Part shown: piece by piece, positions 20,087 to 28,319 of the stretch | How the letters are laid out: the number at the start of each line of letters is the position of its first letter | How positions within the stretch are numbered: the first letter of the stretch is position 1 | Source of the DNA: Micromonospora sp. M71_S20 | GTDB lineage: Bacteria; Actinomycetota; Actinomycetes; Mycobacteriales; Micromonosporaceae | Assembly: GCF_003664255.1 (NCBI RefSeq) | Contig: NZ_RCCV01000005.1 | Coordinates: forward strand, 198,501-262,500 | Length of the DNA: 64,000 nucleotides | Reading direction: 5' to 3' | Translations under genes and position numbers: made by a program | The notes under the pieces: generated by a model | The model's input: the letters and a program-made list of their open reading frames with translations, nothing else | What the model was told of the DNA's origin: nothing | The model's database searches: none

Positions 20087-22909
20087 TCAGCGGGCGTCCA
20101 CCTCGTCGATCTTCTCGGCGCCGAAGGCCTCGCGCAGCAGCCGTACCGCCTGTTCCTCGCTGGACTCCCGCGCGGTCTGCTCGTCGATGACCTCGTCCAG
20201 CGGCTCGTCGCCCGGGTCGAAGCCCTCGAAGTTCGGGGCCGCCGGCCGGGCGCCGCCGGGGCGTCCCCCGCCGCCGCGCACCGGGCCGTCGAAGTCCGGG
20301 TCGTACGGCGGCTCGCCGGCCCAGTCGGCGTCCGCGGTCTTCCGGACCGGCTGGCCGGTACGCGGGCCGCGTCCCGCCGCAGCGGCCCGTGCCGCCGCGA
20401 TCGCGCTGCTCACCGGGGGGCCGGCGGGCGCGGCCTGCTGCGGCGCCCCCGACGGTCCGGCCGGCTTCGGTACGGCGGGCGTGGCGGTCGCCGACGCCGT
20501 GGCGGCGCTCGCCGGCCGGGTGGTCGACGCCGCGCCGGGCAGGCCGGTCGCCGTCGGGGCGGCTGCCGTGCCGCCGGTCGACGTGACGGCCGACGTGCCG
20601 CCCGGCCGAGCCGGCTCCGGCCAGTCGTCGCCGCCCCCGGCCGCGCCACCCGGGCGGGCCGGTTCCGGCCAGTCCTCGGCGCTCCCGGCCGCGCCACCCG
20701 GGCGGGCCGGCTCGGGCCAGTCCTCGGCCGCGTCGGCGGCGGGAGCACCGCCGAGCCCCGACGCGCCAGCGCCGGAGGCGGGCCGGGTCGCCCCGACCTG
20801 GTCGGCAGCGGCACCACCCGCACCACCCGCGCCACTCGCGCCACCAGGCCCGCCGACCGCGACACTGAGGCCATCCGGACCGGCCAGTCCGTTCGGGCCG
20901 GCCAGGCCGCTCGGGCCACTCGGGCCGGCCGCGCTATTCGGGCCGCTCGGGCTACTCACGCCGCTCGGGCCGTTCGGACCACTCACGCCGCCTGGGCCGC
21001 TCGGGCCGCCGGAGGGGCCGGCACCGGACGGGCTGCCGGTACCGCTTCGGTCCTGGTTGGCGGGGGCTGCCGGCGGCGGGGACGCCGGGCGGGCCGGCGC
21101 GGCGGGACGGGACGAGCCACCGAGTGACGCGCCACCCCGCTCGCCGGCCACCTCGCAGCGGATCTGCCAGCGGCCGCCGAACTCCTCGTACAGCACCTCG
21201 GCCAGCACCGACGTGTGGTTGCCCATCATCTGTGCGAGCACCGGCGACTTGACGGTCAGCACCAGGGTGTCGCCGTCCACGTCGCGGACCACCGCGTCGC
21301 GCATCAGCGCGGCGGCCGGCTTCTTGATCCGGTTGACCTTCGCCACGATGTCCGGCCACACCCGGCGCACCGCGACGGCGTCCAGGTTGCCCGTCGCAGC
21401 CGCGCCGGGGCGGGGCGGGGCGGGGGTCGCCGGGTCGGGCATCACCGCCGAGGGCGGCACCTGGCGACGGGCGGGAGCATCGGCGGGCGGGCCACCGGCG
21501 GGCGCACCCACCGGTTCGGCGGCGCCCGGGGCGGCCTCCGCCGCCCGGGAACCGTTGGCAGCCGGGGAACCGGCGGCGGCCAGAGCCGCGGCACGGGCAG
21601 CCGCGGCACCGGACGGAGCGCCGGCAGCCGCCGGCGGGCCGGCGGGCTCCGGGTCAGTCGCGGTCGTGGCGGGGGCGGGCTCGGGGCGTACGGGAGGAGG
21701 GGCGGCGACCGGCGCGGGGCCGGCGGCGGCCGGCGGCGCGTCGGTGCCGGCGAGGGTGAGCCGGCGCTCCATGCGTTCGAGGCGCTGGAGCAGACCGCCG
21801 GTGCTGTCGTCGGCCCCGGGCAGCAGCATCCGGGCGCAGATCAGCTCCAGCAGCAGCCGGGGCGCGGTGGTGCCGCGCATCTCCACCAGGCCGTTGTGCA
21901 CGATGTCGGCGCAGCGGGACAGTGTGGCCGGGCCGAGCCGCTGGGCCTGGGCGGCCATCCGCTCGATCTGGTCGGCCGGGCCGTCGATCAGGCCCTTGGC
22001 GGCGGCGTCCGGCACCTGCTGGAGCACGATCAGGTCGCGCAGCCGCTCCAGCAGGTCGGAGGCGAACCGGCGCGCGTCGTGCCCGGCCTCGGCGACCCGG
22101 TCGACGGTCGCGTACGCCGTCGCGCCGTCCCCGGCCGCCAGCGCGTCGCACATCTCGTCGATGAGGGCGGCGTCGGTCACGCCGAGCAGGGCGGCGGCCC
22201 GGGAGTAGGTGACCCCCTCCGGCCCCGCCCCGGCGATGAGCTGGTCGAGCACGGAGAGGCTGTCCCGGGCGCTGCCGCCGCCGGCGCGCACCACCAGCGG
22301 GAAGACCGCCGGCTCGACGGCGACGCCCTCGGCCTCGCAGAGCTGCTCCAGGTAGGGCCGGAGCACCTTCGGCGGGATCAGCCGGAACGGGTAGTGGTGG
22401 GTCCGCGACTTGATCGTGCCGAGGACCTTCTCCGGTTCGGTGGTCGCGAAGATGAACTTGACGTACTCCGGCGGCTCCTCGACCAGCTTGAGCAGGGCGT
22501 TGAAGCCGGCCGACGAGACCATGTGCGCCTCGTCGATGACGTAGATCTTGAAGCGGCTCTTGGCCGGCGCGAAGATCGCCTTCTCGCGCAGCTCGCGGGC
22601 GTCGTCGACGCCACCGTGGCTGGCCGCGTCGATCTCCAGCACGTCGATCGAGCCGCCGTCGGTGGCCAGCTCGCGGCACGAGTCGCACTGCCCGCACGGC
22701 TCCGGGGTGGGGCCCTGCTCGCAGTTGAGCGAGCGGGCCAGGATCCGGGCGCTGGAGGTCTTGCCGCAGCCGCGTGGGCCGGAGAAGAGGTAGGCATGGT
22801 TGAGCCGCCCGCTGCGCAGCGCCTGCGACAGCGGCTCGGTGACGTGCTCCTGCCCGATGACCTCGGCGAAGGTACGCGGCCGGTACTTGCGGTAGAGCGC
22901 CAGTGCCAC
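20087..22909 (-). CDS. dnaX: DNA polymerase III subunit gamma/tau, unusually long
   Basis: 940 residues, far longer than the 550-800 usual in actinobacteria. The clamp-loader AAA domain is intact: Walker A G-P-R-G-C-G-K-T (44-51), zinc cysteines C63, C72, C75, C78, Walker B V-I-D-E-A-H (124-129), sensor A-T-T-E-P-E-K. Domain III ends near 370. After that come low-complexity Ala/Pro linkers, a globular region (about 530-620) and a Gly-Ser-Pro collagen-like stretch. Three D-W-P-E-P-A-R-P-G-G repeats and an acidic C-terminus (tau end) complete it. The GTG start at 22909 has AGGAGG about eight bases upstream. Confidence 0.95.
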   Translation of the reverse strand: MALALYRKYRPRTFAEVIGQEHVTEPLSQALRSGRLNHAYLFSGPRGCGKTSSARILARSLNCEQGPTPEPCGQCDSCRELATDGGSIDVLEIDAASHGGVDDARELREKAIFAPAKSRFKIYVIDEAHMVSSAGFNALLKLVEEPPEYVKFIFATTEPEKVLGTIKSRTHHYPFRLIPPKVLRPYLEQLCEAEGVAVEPAVFPLVVRAGGGSARDSLSVLDQLIAGAGPEGVTYSRAAALLGVTDAALIDEMCDALAAGDGATAYATVDRVAEAGHDARRFASDLLERLRDLIVLQQVPDAAAKGLIDGPADQIERMAAQAQRLGPATLSRCADIVHNGLVEMRGTTAPRLLLELICARMLLPGADDSTGGLLQRLERMERRLTLAGTDAPPAAAGPAPVAAPPPVRPEPAPATTATDPEPAGPPAAAGAPSGAAAARAAALAAAGSPAANGSRAAEAAPGAAEPVGAPAGGPPADAPARRQVPPSAVMPDPATPAPPRPGAAATGNLDAVAVRRVWPDIVAKVNRIKKPAAALMRDAVVRDVDGDTLVLTVKSPVLAQMMGNHTSVLAEVLYEEFGGRWQIRCEVAGERGGASLGGSSRPAAPARPASPPPAAPANQDRSGTGSPSGAGPSGGPSGPGGVSGPNGPSGVSSPSGPNSAAGPSGPSGLAGPNGLAGPDGLSVAVGGPGGASGAGGAGGAAADQVGATRPASGAGASGLGGAPAADAAEDWPEPARPGGAAGSAEDWPEPARPGGAAGGGDDWPEPARPGGTSAVTSTGGTAAAPTATGLPGAASTTRPASAATASATATPAVPKPAGPSGAPQQAAPAGPPVSSAIAAARAAAAGRGPRTGQPVRKTADADWAGEPPYDPDFDGPVRGGGGRPGGARPAAPNFEGFDPGDEPLDEVIDEQTARESSEEQAVRLLREAFGAEKIDEVDAR
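20613..20730. repeat. 48-bp tandem repeats inside dnaX
   Basis: Two full copies (20613-20660, 20661-20708) and a partial third of a 48-base unit, in frame, encode the D-W-P-E-P-A-R-P-G-G-A-A-G repeats of DnaX. The length is a multiple of three, so copy number can change without breaking the frame. Confidence 0.8.
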
Positions 22910-23014
22910 TCGTCCCGCCTCCTCTCGACCGAGCCATTCTGCGCCGGTCGGGCGCGGGTGACCACCCACCACCCCGTGACCTGACCCGCAGGGACGTTAC
23001 CGGGCCCCGGAGAC

Positions 23015-23106
23015 AAAAAGGCCTCCCGTGCACCCGGCAGAGCCCGCTTATCCTTGCTGCCTTCCGGCCCTGGGGAGGTTCACGAGATACCGCCGCACGG
23101 GAGGTA
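23015..23106 (-). ncRNA. ffs: Signal recognition particle RNA, small bacterial type
   Basis: On the minus strand the core CCCCAGGGCCGGAAGGCAGC is the conserved domain IV of 4.5S RNA, with the GGAA-type tetraloop and the asymmetric internal loop that bind Ffh. The ends pair (CCTCCCGTGC with GCACGGGAGG), and a TTTTT run follows at 23019-23015 as terminator. With Ffh it targets nascent membrane and secreted proteins. Ends are set from the closing stem and are accurate to a few bases. Confidence 0.92.
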
Positions 23107-23188
23107 CCGCCAACCCTACCCGACGCCGCGTCGATCTTCAGGGGGTGGTGGGGTGGCCCACCCGCCGGGGACCTGTATCCTCGTCTGC

Positions 23189-23273
23189 GGAGGATTCGCC
23201 TAGAGGCCTAGGGCGCACGCTTGGAAAGCGTGTTGGGTTAACACCCTCACGAGTTCGAATCTCGTATCCTCCG
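23189..23273 (+). tRNA. tRNA-Ser (anticodon GGA)
   Basis: 85 bases. GGAGGAT (23189-23195) pairs with ATCCTCC (23266-23272), G is the discriminator base. The anticodon loop CTTGGAAAG gives anticodon GGA, which reads TCC and TCT. A long variable arm and GTTCGAATC T-loop mark a class II tRNA. CCA is not encoded. Confidence 0.97.
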
Positions 23274-23293
23274 CTCGCTGAGCAGCACGAACG

Positions 23294-23325
23294 CGAGGGC
23301 CGACCCCATCGGGGGACGGCCCTCG
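23294..23325 (+). terminator. Terminator after tRNA-Ser(GGA)
   Basis: CGAGGGCCG-a-CCCC pairs with GGGG-ga-CGGCCCTCG around a short loop, 20 bases past the tRNA end. Confidence 0.6.
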
Positions 23326-23511
23326 TACCGTTTCTGCGCTCATCCTCGTCGCGTTCGCTCCCGCCGACGCTCTCGCACGGGCGTGATCCCCACCGCACGT
23401 CGATCGCCCGGCGGGTCCCGGACCCTACGCTGACAGCCGCAACCGGCAGCGAGACAACCGGACGGCGGCGACCTGCGGGCGACGACCGGCCCGGGGAGAG
23501 CGCAGACACGA

Positions 23512-24312
23512 GTGAACGCAATGCTGAACGTCGCCGAAGGGCTGGCCGTGCTGGCCGCCGGGGTCGCGGCGGGCGCCATCAACGCGGTGGTGGGCTCGGG
23601 CACGTTGGTGACCTTCCCGGTCCTGCTCTCCCTCGGCTATCCGCCGGTGGTGGCGAACGTGTCGAACACCGTCGGGCTGGTGCCAGGGTCGTTCTCCGCG
23701 GCGTACGCCTATCGCCGGGAGCTGGCCGGGCACGGTGGCCTGCTGGCCCGCCTGGGCGTCGCCGCCGTGCTCGGCGGGGTCACCGGCGGCGTACTGCTGC
23801 TGCTCCTGCCGCCCGGCGCGTTCCGGGCCATCGTGCCGGCGCTGATCGTCCTGGCGTTGGTGCTCGTGGTGGTGCAGCCGCGACTGGCGCGGGCGTTGGC
23901 CCGCCGGCGGCCGGTCGCGGACGACGCGGGCGCGTCGTCGGCCGGCGGTCAGGCGGTACGGCGGGTGGGGCCGCTGCTGCTGCTCGGCGTCTTCGGCACC
24001 GGGGTGTACGGCGGCTACTTCGGCGCGGCCCAGGGAGTGCTGCTGCTGGGGCTGCTCGGGGTGCTGCTCTCCACCGACCTGCGCTGGGTCAACGGGGTGA
24101 AGAACGTGCTCGCCGGCCTGGTGAACGGGGTCGCGGCGGTCCTGTTCGTCATGGTGGGGAACGTGGCATGGCAGCCGGCGCTGCTGATCGCGGTGGGTTC
24201 GGTGGTGGGGGGCCTGGCCGGCGGCCGGTGGGGACGCCGGCTCCCGCCGGTGGCGCTGCGCGCCATCATCGTGGTCGTCGGGCTCGCCGCCCTGGTCAAC
24301 CTGCTGCTCTGA
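23512..24312 (+). CDS. TSUP-family permease (TauE/SafE)
   Basis: 266 residues with about eight hydrophobic segments in two repeated halves. G-A-I-N-A-V-V-G-S-G-T-L-V-T-F-P (about 21-36) and Y-P-P-V-V-A-N-V-S-N-T-V-G are the TauE/SafE signature; the second half repeats it with G-G-Y-F-G-A-A-Q-G. Relatives export sulfite, sulfoacetate or other anions. The start could be GTG 23512 or ATG 23521. It stands alone, so the substrate is unknown. Confidence 0.88.
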   Translation: MNAMLNVAEGLAVLAAGVAAGAINAVVGSGTLVTFPVLLSLGYPPVVANVSNTVGLVPGSFSAAYAYRRELAGHGGLLARLGVAAVLGGVTGGVLLLLLPPGAFRAIVPALIVLALVLVVVQPRLARALARRRPVADDAGASSAGGQAVRRVGPLLLLGVFGTGVYGGYFGAAQGVLLLGLLGVLLSTDLRWVNGVKNVLAGLVNGVAAVLFVMVGNVAWQPALLIAVGSVVGGLAGGRWGRRLPPVALRAIIVVVGLAALVNLLL

Positions 24313-24899
24313 CCGCCGGACGGAGCGCAGGCTCGGCCATGGCGAAGCCGGGAGGCGGGTAGGCGCGACGCAGCGGGTGGTCATCGGCGCGGGCGGACCA
24401 GGAGAGGAAGCGGCCGGCGAGCTGGGCCTGGCTCACGCCGGGGCGCGGCGAGCTGTTCGGGGCGGCCTCGACCTGGAGGGTCGCCAGGTGGACGGCGAGC
24501 GCGCCGCGGTCGTGGCGGTACTCGCGAGCAGCGGCAGAGGCGCCTCCGGTGCGGGGCGCGAGTGGAACACCATGGTTGTCTCCCGGCGTGGGATACACCC
24601 GTGGTGTTCCACTCGCGCCCCGTCCGCCCGACGGCCGCGCCTGCCGGGTGCGGCCCGGACGCCGGCCACGCCCGGCGGGTGCGGCCCGGAGGCCGGCCCG
24701 CTCCGGCCGTCGCGCCGGGTGCTGCGCCTTGGCTCCGCGCCCTTCGGGCGAAGGGCGCAGGTCGCCCCGGAACGGGCCGACAGCGCAAATCGCGGGGCGG
24801 TGCCGGCAGGGGACGATTCGGTACGGTGCGGAGGGCGGCGGAGGTGGCATTCGTCGTACACATGTTCCATCCACAGGCTGTGGACGGCGGAGGGCTCCC
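24313..24899. other. Gene-free stretch rich in inverted repeats
   Basis: 587 bases between the permease and the 24900 gene. It holds a perfect 20-bp inverted repeat (24553-24621), two near copies of GGGTGCGGCCCGGA-GGCCGG (about 24647-24700), and a hairpin GCGCCCTTCG/CGAAGGGCGC near 24737-24760. Minus-strand frames read somewhat like protein at 24313-24480 (a possible relic of a gene end), but none has a family. A promoter for the 24900 gene should lie near 24820-24880. Confidence 0.5.
24553..24621. repeat. Perfect 20-bp inverted repeat
   Basis: GGGGCGCGAGTGGAACACCA (24553-24572) is repeated exactly in inverted form at 24602-24621, around a 29-base spacer that itself contains an imperfect stem (GTCTCCC with GGGATAC). 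The whole would fold into one long hairpin. It may be a strong terminator for the permease gene or a small non-autonomous element. Confidence 0.75.
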
Positions 24900-25514
24900 A
24901 TGGGTTACCAGCTCAGCGCGGTCGTCGCGGACGCCGAGCTGCTCCGCGAGCAGACCGCCGACCTCGACCACGCGGTCCTGGGCGAGCTGCGTCAGGACTT
25001 CGCGCTACTGCCGGTCACCCCGCAGCTCGTCGAGGAGCTGACCGGCGCGCTGCCCGACTTCTCGGTGGCGGAGCGGTCGCCGGAGGAGCCGTTCCACCTG
25101 TCGCTCTCGGCACCCCTCGCCGACGCCCTCGCACGGTGGTCGCGGTCGGGCCCGGTCGCGTACCTGGAGGCGGAGTTCGCCGGCGGAGCCGGCTACCAGT
25201 CGGCGGTGGTGTGGCTCGGCGGCCAGGTGAGCTGGGGGCCGGGTTTCGATCGACTCTTCGACGGGCCGCGCGCCCAGTGGCCGCTCAACGCGGCGCTCGC
25301 CCGGCTCGGGGCGGAACCCGGCGCATGGATCGACCCGTTCGCCGAGCTGGGCCTGCACGTCGAGCGGAACACCGCCGGCTGGCTGACGCACGGACGCCGG
25401 CGGCTCAGCGCCGACTACTGGGACGAACTGGCCGAGGAGTGGGAGAACCGGCAATCTGCGGGCGGGCAGCAACCTGAACGGCCCGGTCCCGTTGGGGACT
25501 GGGGGATTCCATGA
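24900..25514 (+). CDS. Conserved hypothetical protein
   Basis: 204 residues, ATG 24900 after a GGAGGG ribosome site. Acidic and probably soluble. It has no signal peptide or membrane segment. Phrases such as Y-L-E-A-E-F-A-G-G-A-G-Y-Q-S-A-V-V-W and P-L-N-A-A-L-A-R-L-G recall short actinomycete proteins of immunity/SMI1-like size, but I cannot name a family. The last base pairs overlap the next gene (ATGA), so the two are cotranslated. Confidence 0.7.
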   Translation: MGYQLSAVVADAELLREQTADLDHAVLGELRQDFALLPVTPQLVEELTGALPDFSVAERSPEEPFHLSLSAPLADALARWSRSGPVAYLEAEFAGGAGYQSAVVWLGGQVSWGPGFDRLFDGPRAQWPLNAALARLGAEPGAWIDPFAELGLHVERNTAGWLTHGRRRLSADYWDELAEEWENRQSAGGQQPERPGPVGDWGIP

Positions 25515-26041
25515 AATTGCGACAATTTGGCTTCATCGCCGCGCTGACGACGGCTGCCTGGGTTTCGGGCAGCGGCGCACATCCGCCGTCGTCCGGGTTG
25601 GACGGTCGGCCCGTCGGGGCCGTCGAGGTGGTCGACCTCAACGGCCTGCGCGACGTGGAGTTCGGCGACACCGAGGACGAGCTGACCCGGCGGGGCATCC
25701 TGCGCTCCGACGTCGACGCCTGCGGCCCGGCGCTCGCCGGGTACGACACGACCAGCCCCATCTTCGTCGACGACCGGCTGGTGCTGCTCTGGCTGGGCGA
25801 GGCGACGCGCACCCCGCAGGGAGTCACCGCCGGCATGCCGGTCGAGGAGGTCCGCAGCCGCTACCCGTCGGTGCGGGAGCTGGACGCTCCACAGGGGACG
25901 TACCGGCTCGACGGGCTGCTCGCCCGGCAGGGCGACCGGGCGTACCTCTTCCTGCACGACGGGCGGGCGGTGAAGAAGATCATCGCCGGGTACGCCGACT
26001 GGGCCCAGCGCCTCTTCCACGAGGGCCACAGCCCCTGCTGA
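25511..26041 (+). CDS. Secreted hypothetical protein
   Basis: 176 residues. The ATG overlaps the preceding TGA, so it is coupled to that gene. M-K-L-R-Q-F-G-F-I-A-A-L-T-T-A-A-W-V-S-G-S-G-A forms a signal peptide with a likely cut after A-H or G-A. The mature part has F-G-D-T-E-D-E-L-T-R-R-G and a single cysteine at mid-protein plus one at the C-terminus. Such repeated E-V-R-S-R-Y-P motifs occur in secreted proteins of unknown role. GC at the start of the gene is lower than around it. Confidence 0.7.
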   Translation: MKLRQFGFIAALTTAAWVSGSGAHPPSSGLDGRPVGAVEVVDLNGLRDVEFGDTEDELTRRGILRSDVDACGPALAGYDTTSPIFVDDRLVLLWLGEATRTPQGVTAGMPVEEVRSRYPSVRELDAPQGTYRLDGLLARQGDRAYLFLHDGRAVKKIIAGYADWAQRLFHEGHSPC

Positions 26042-26617
26042 CTACGGGACCGGCGGCCCTGACCACGGCTGACCCATGGCGGTGACCCGGCTGTCGATCT
26101 GCCGGGCGGCGTCCTCCGGGTCGGTCAGGAGGGTGTTGATGGTCAGGTCCGCGTGCCCGATGATCGGGACCTCGTCCCAGCCGTCCGTGTCGCCGGTGCC
26201 GCGCTGCCCGACCCGCACCTCGGCGATCTCCCGGGGGCACCAGACGAAGGCCACGAGCCAGCGCGCGTCGGGGAAGGCTCCGGTGACGGCGTCGATGCCT
26301 TCGACGTGGCGGAGGTGGATCACCGGCACATGCTCGGCGAGCCGCGCGGCGAGTCCCGGCCGGTCGATGACGTGGGCGGCCCCGTGCCGCCGGCTCGCCC
26401 AGACGATCTCGCCTCGCCGACGGAGTTCCTCGATCTCGGTCGGGGTGGCCGTCCGGGTGCCGTTCGTCCGGCCCGGCCCGGCTTCGAGGCAGGGGAACAG
26501 GACGTACCGCTGGTCCAACACCCCCAGGTAGCGGGTGATGGTGTCCTTCCCCGCCGCCGGCGGGCCGTAGAGGACGACGCCGCGCTTCAAGCCGGCGCTC
26601 CCACCCGAGGAAGACAT
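26042..26617 (-). CDS. P-loop nucleotide kinase-like protein
   Basis: 191 residues from ATG 26617. Walker A G-P-P-A-A-G-K-D-T (19-27) begins the protein; later R-R-R-G-E-I-V-W-A-S-R-R-H-G near 66-79 and V-I-H-L-R-H near 100 resemble guanylate kinase folds. It probably phosphorylates a nucleotide or small molecule, but the substrate site is not recognisable. Its stop codon abuts that of the secreted protein gene (no gap). Upstream frame without a good start was ignored. Confidence 0.7.
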   Translation of the reverse strand: MSSSGGSAGLKRGVVLYGPPAAGKDTITRYLGVLDQRYVLFPCLEAGPGRTNGTRTATPTEIEELRRRGEIVWASRRHGAAHVIDRPGLAARLAEHVPVIHLRHVEGIDAVTGAFPDARWLVAFVWCPREIAEVRVGQRGTGDTDGWDEVPIIGHADLTINTLLTDPEDAARQIDSRVTAMGQPWSGPPVP

Positions 26618-26804
26618 TGTCCGGTCCTCTCGACGAGGGCATCCGGCCGGGCCGCCGGAACCTCGGAAGCTACCAGTCGCCCCCGTGCCCGCCCGAGCGC
26701 GAAGCACACGGCGGGTCGCCGGCGCTGCGGAAGCCGTCGGAGGCTCGCGGGAGCAGCCGAAGCCACGGAAGCATGGGCCCGGGAGTGCCGGGTAACCGCC
26801 GGGC

Positions 26805-27356
26805 ATGGCGCGGTACACGAAGCCCGAACTCCGGGAGCAGGTCAAGGAAGAGGTCAAGGCATCCGACAAGGGCGGCCGCCCGGGACAGTGGTCGGCACGC
26901 AAGTCGCAGCTGGTCACCCAGGAGTACAAGAGGCGCGGCGGGGGCTTCGTCGGCCCGAAGGACGAGCGGCAGAAGTCCCTACAGCGCTGGGGCGGCGAGC
27001 ACTGGCAGACCAAGGAGGGCGACACCCGGGCGCGGCACGGCGACGAGACCAGCCGCTATCTGCCCGAACAGGCCTGGAAGGAGCTCTCCGAGAAGGAGAG
27101 GCGGGCGACCGACGCCAAGAAGCGGAAGGAATCGAAGTCCGGCAAGCAGTACGTCGCCAACACCGGACCGGCCAAGCGCGCTCGCCGCAATGTCACCGCG
27201 GCCGAGCGGCTGTCGGAGTTGCCGGTCGCCGAGGCGGCCAAGCTGGTCCGCGGCCTCGACAAGGGCCAACTGAAGTCCGCCCTGCGCCGCGAGCGCGACG
27301 GCAAGTCCCGCAAGACGCTCATCAAGCGGCTGGAGTCGGAACTCACCCGCCGCTGA
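26805..27356 (+). CDS. DUF5872 domain protein
   Basis: 183 residues, very basic (many K and R). [22 protein letters not shown] near 15-36 is the DUF5872 motif, also found in proteins of mobile elements and of some eukaryotic viruses; function unknown. The C-terminal 60 residues ([14 protein letters not shown]) form a separate helical region. ATG 26805 has no strong ribosome site. It is followed directly by the NUDIX remnant, whose first codon overlaps its stop. Confidence 0.75.
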   Translation: MARYTKPELREQVKEEVKASDKGGRPGQWSARKSQLVTQEYKRRGGGFVGPKDERQKSLQRWGGEHWQTKEGDTRARHGDETSRYLPEQAWKELSEKERRATDAKKRKESKSGKQYVANTGPAKRARRNVTAAERLSELPVAEAAKLVRGLDKGQLKSALRRERDGKSRKTLIKRLESELTRR

Positions 27357-27710
27357 CCGGCGACCCCACCCGCATCGACTGGTCCGCCCGGCAGGCCGCC
27401 GCCGCCATCCCGTTCCGGGTCGTCAGCGGCCGGCCGGTCAACCCGGGCGAGCGCACCCGCGTCCGCTACGGCCGCAACCGCCTCGGACACTGGGGCGAGG
27501 CGCAGTGGGCCAACGCCGCGGTGACCGCCACCGACACCACCGGCAGCCTGTAATCGTCATGATCGAGCGCCGCGACGGCGGCGGATGGGCGCTGTCCGGC
27601 GGCCACATCGAGCCGGGCGAGACCGCAGCCGACGCGGCGGCCCGGGAGCTGACCGAGGAAACCGGGCTGGTCGTCACCCTCACCGATCCGCGGGTCGAGA
27701 TAATCGATCG
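27353..27710 (+). pseudogene. NUDIX hydrolase, frameshifted and cut short
   Basis: Frame one (27353-27553) reads [15 protein letters not shown] and [11 protein letters not shown], the N-terminus of an actinomycete NUDIX protein, then hits a TAA. The NUDIX box follows in another frame (27559 on): G-G-H-I-E-P-G-E-T, then [10 protein letters not shown]. One frameshift near 27540-27555 joins them. After about 27705 the similarity stops and lower-GC DNA begins, so the C-terminal half is missing. Its start codon position holds CTG overlapping the preceding TGA, possibly a mutated ATG or GTG. Confidence 0.7.
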
Positions 27711-27724
27711 TCAAAAATCTCCGG

Positions 27725-27770
27725 AGTCACGGCAACGTTTGCTGGGGTCGAGAGCGTAAGTAGTGGCCGT
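27725..27770 (+). promoter_or_regulatory. Possible ECF-type promoter of the sigma gene
   Basis: GGCAACGTTTG near 27731 followed at 16-17 bases by a CGAGAGCGTAAG segment resembles promoters recognised by group IV sigma factors (AAC-type -35 element). It lies 60-70 bases before the sigma gene, as expected if it is autoregulated. Confidence 0.3.
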
Positions 27771-27799
27771 GAGATTGAAGCTGAGGGTGCGGGTGGCTG

Positions 27800-28319
27800 A
27801 TGCATGATCGCGAGGACAAGGAGGTGACAGCCTTTGTACGGGCGCGTTACGGATCGCTGCTCCGGACCGCCTTCCTGCTGTGCGGAGACCGAGGAAAAGC
27901 CGAGGATCTGGTCCAGACGACGTTGGCCAAGACGGTTGTGGCGTGGTCTCGACTGCAACACGCAGAATGCGTCGACCACTACGTTCGGCGCATTCTAGTC
28001 AACACCTTCGTGACCTGGAGGCGGCGCCGATCCTGGTGGGAACAGCCCTTGGGTCGGCTGGTGGAGCGTCAGGCACGCGACGAGTACGTGGGGGTGGAAC
28101 AGCGGGACTTGCTCCGCCGGGCGTTGGACGGGCTGCCAGCACGACAGCGTGCCGCCGTAGTACTGCGCTTCTACGAGGACCTGTCCGAGCAGGACAGCGC
28201 ACGTACTGGGTTGTTCGGTCGGCACGGTCAAGAGTCTTTCATCAAGGGGTCTGCAGACTCTTCGTAAGCAGTGGGTTGAGGCCGACGCTGCTGCTGATCA
28301 AGAGGTGCGCTATGCATAA
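27800..28319 (+). pseudogene. SigE-family ECF sigma factor, frameshifted in region 4
   Basis: From ATG 27800 the frame encodes region 2 (F-L-L-C-G-D-R-G-K-A-E-D-L-V-Q) and the start of region 4 (L-P-A-R-Q-R-A-A-V-V-L-R-F-Y-E-D-L-S-E-Q). Near 28201-28204 it leaves the family: the expected V-L-G-C-S-V-G-T-V-K-S helix is encoded one frame over and runs to TAA at 28317. A two-base deletion explains this best. As written the protein (155 residues) lacks the -35 recognition helix. The corrected gene overlaps the next gene by eight bases, the normal sigma/anti-sigma layout. GC is below that of neighbours. Confidence 0.75.

Noticed and set aside
20613..20730. Repeats in dnaX as a possible CRISPR or mobile element
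   Set aside because: They are in frame, without spacers, and lie in a low-complexity protein linker.
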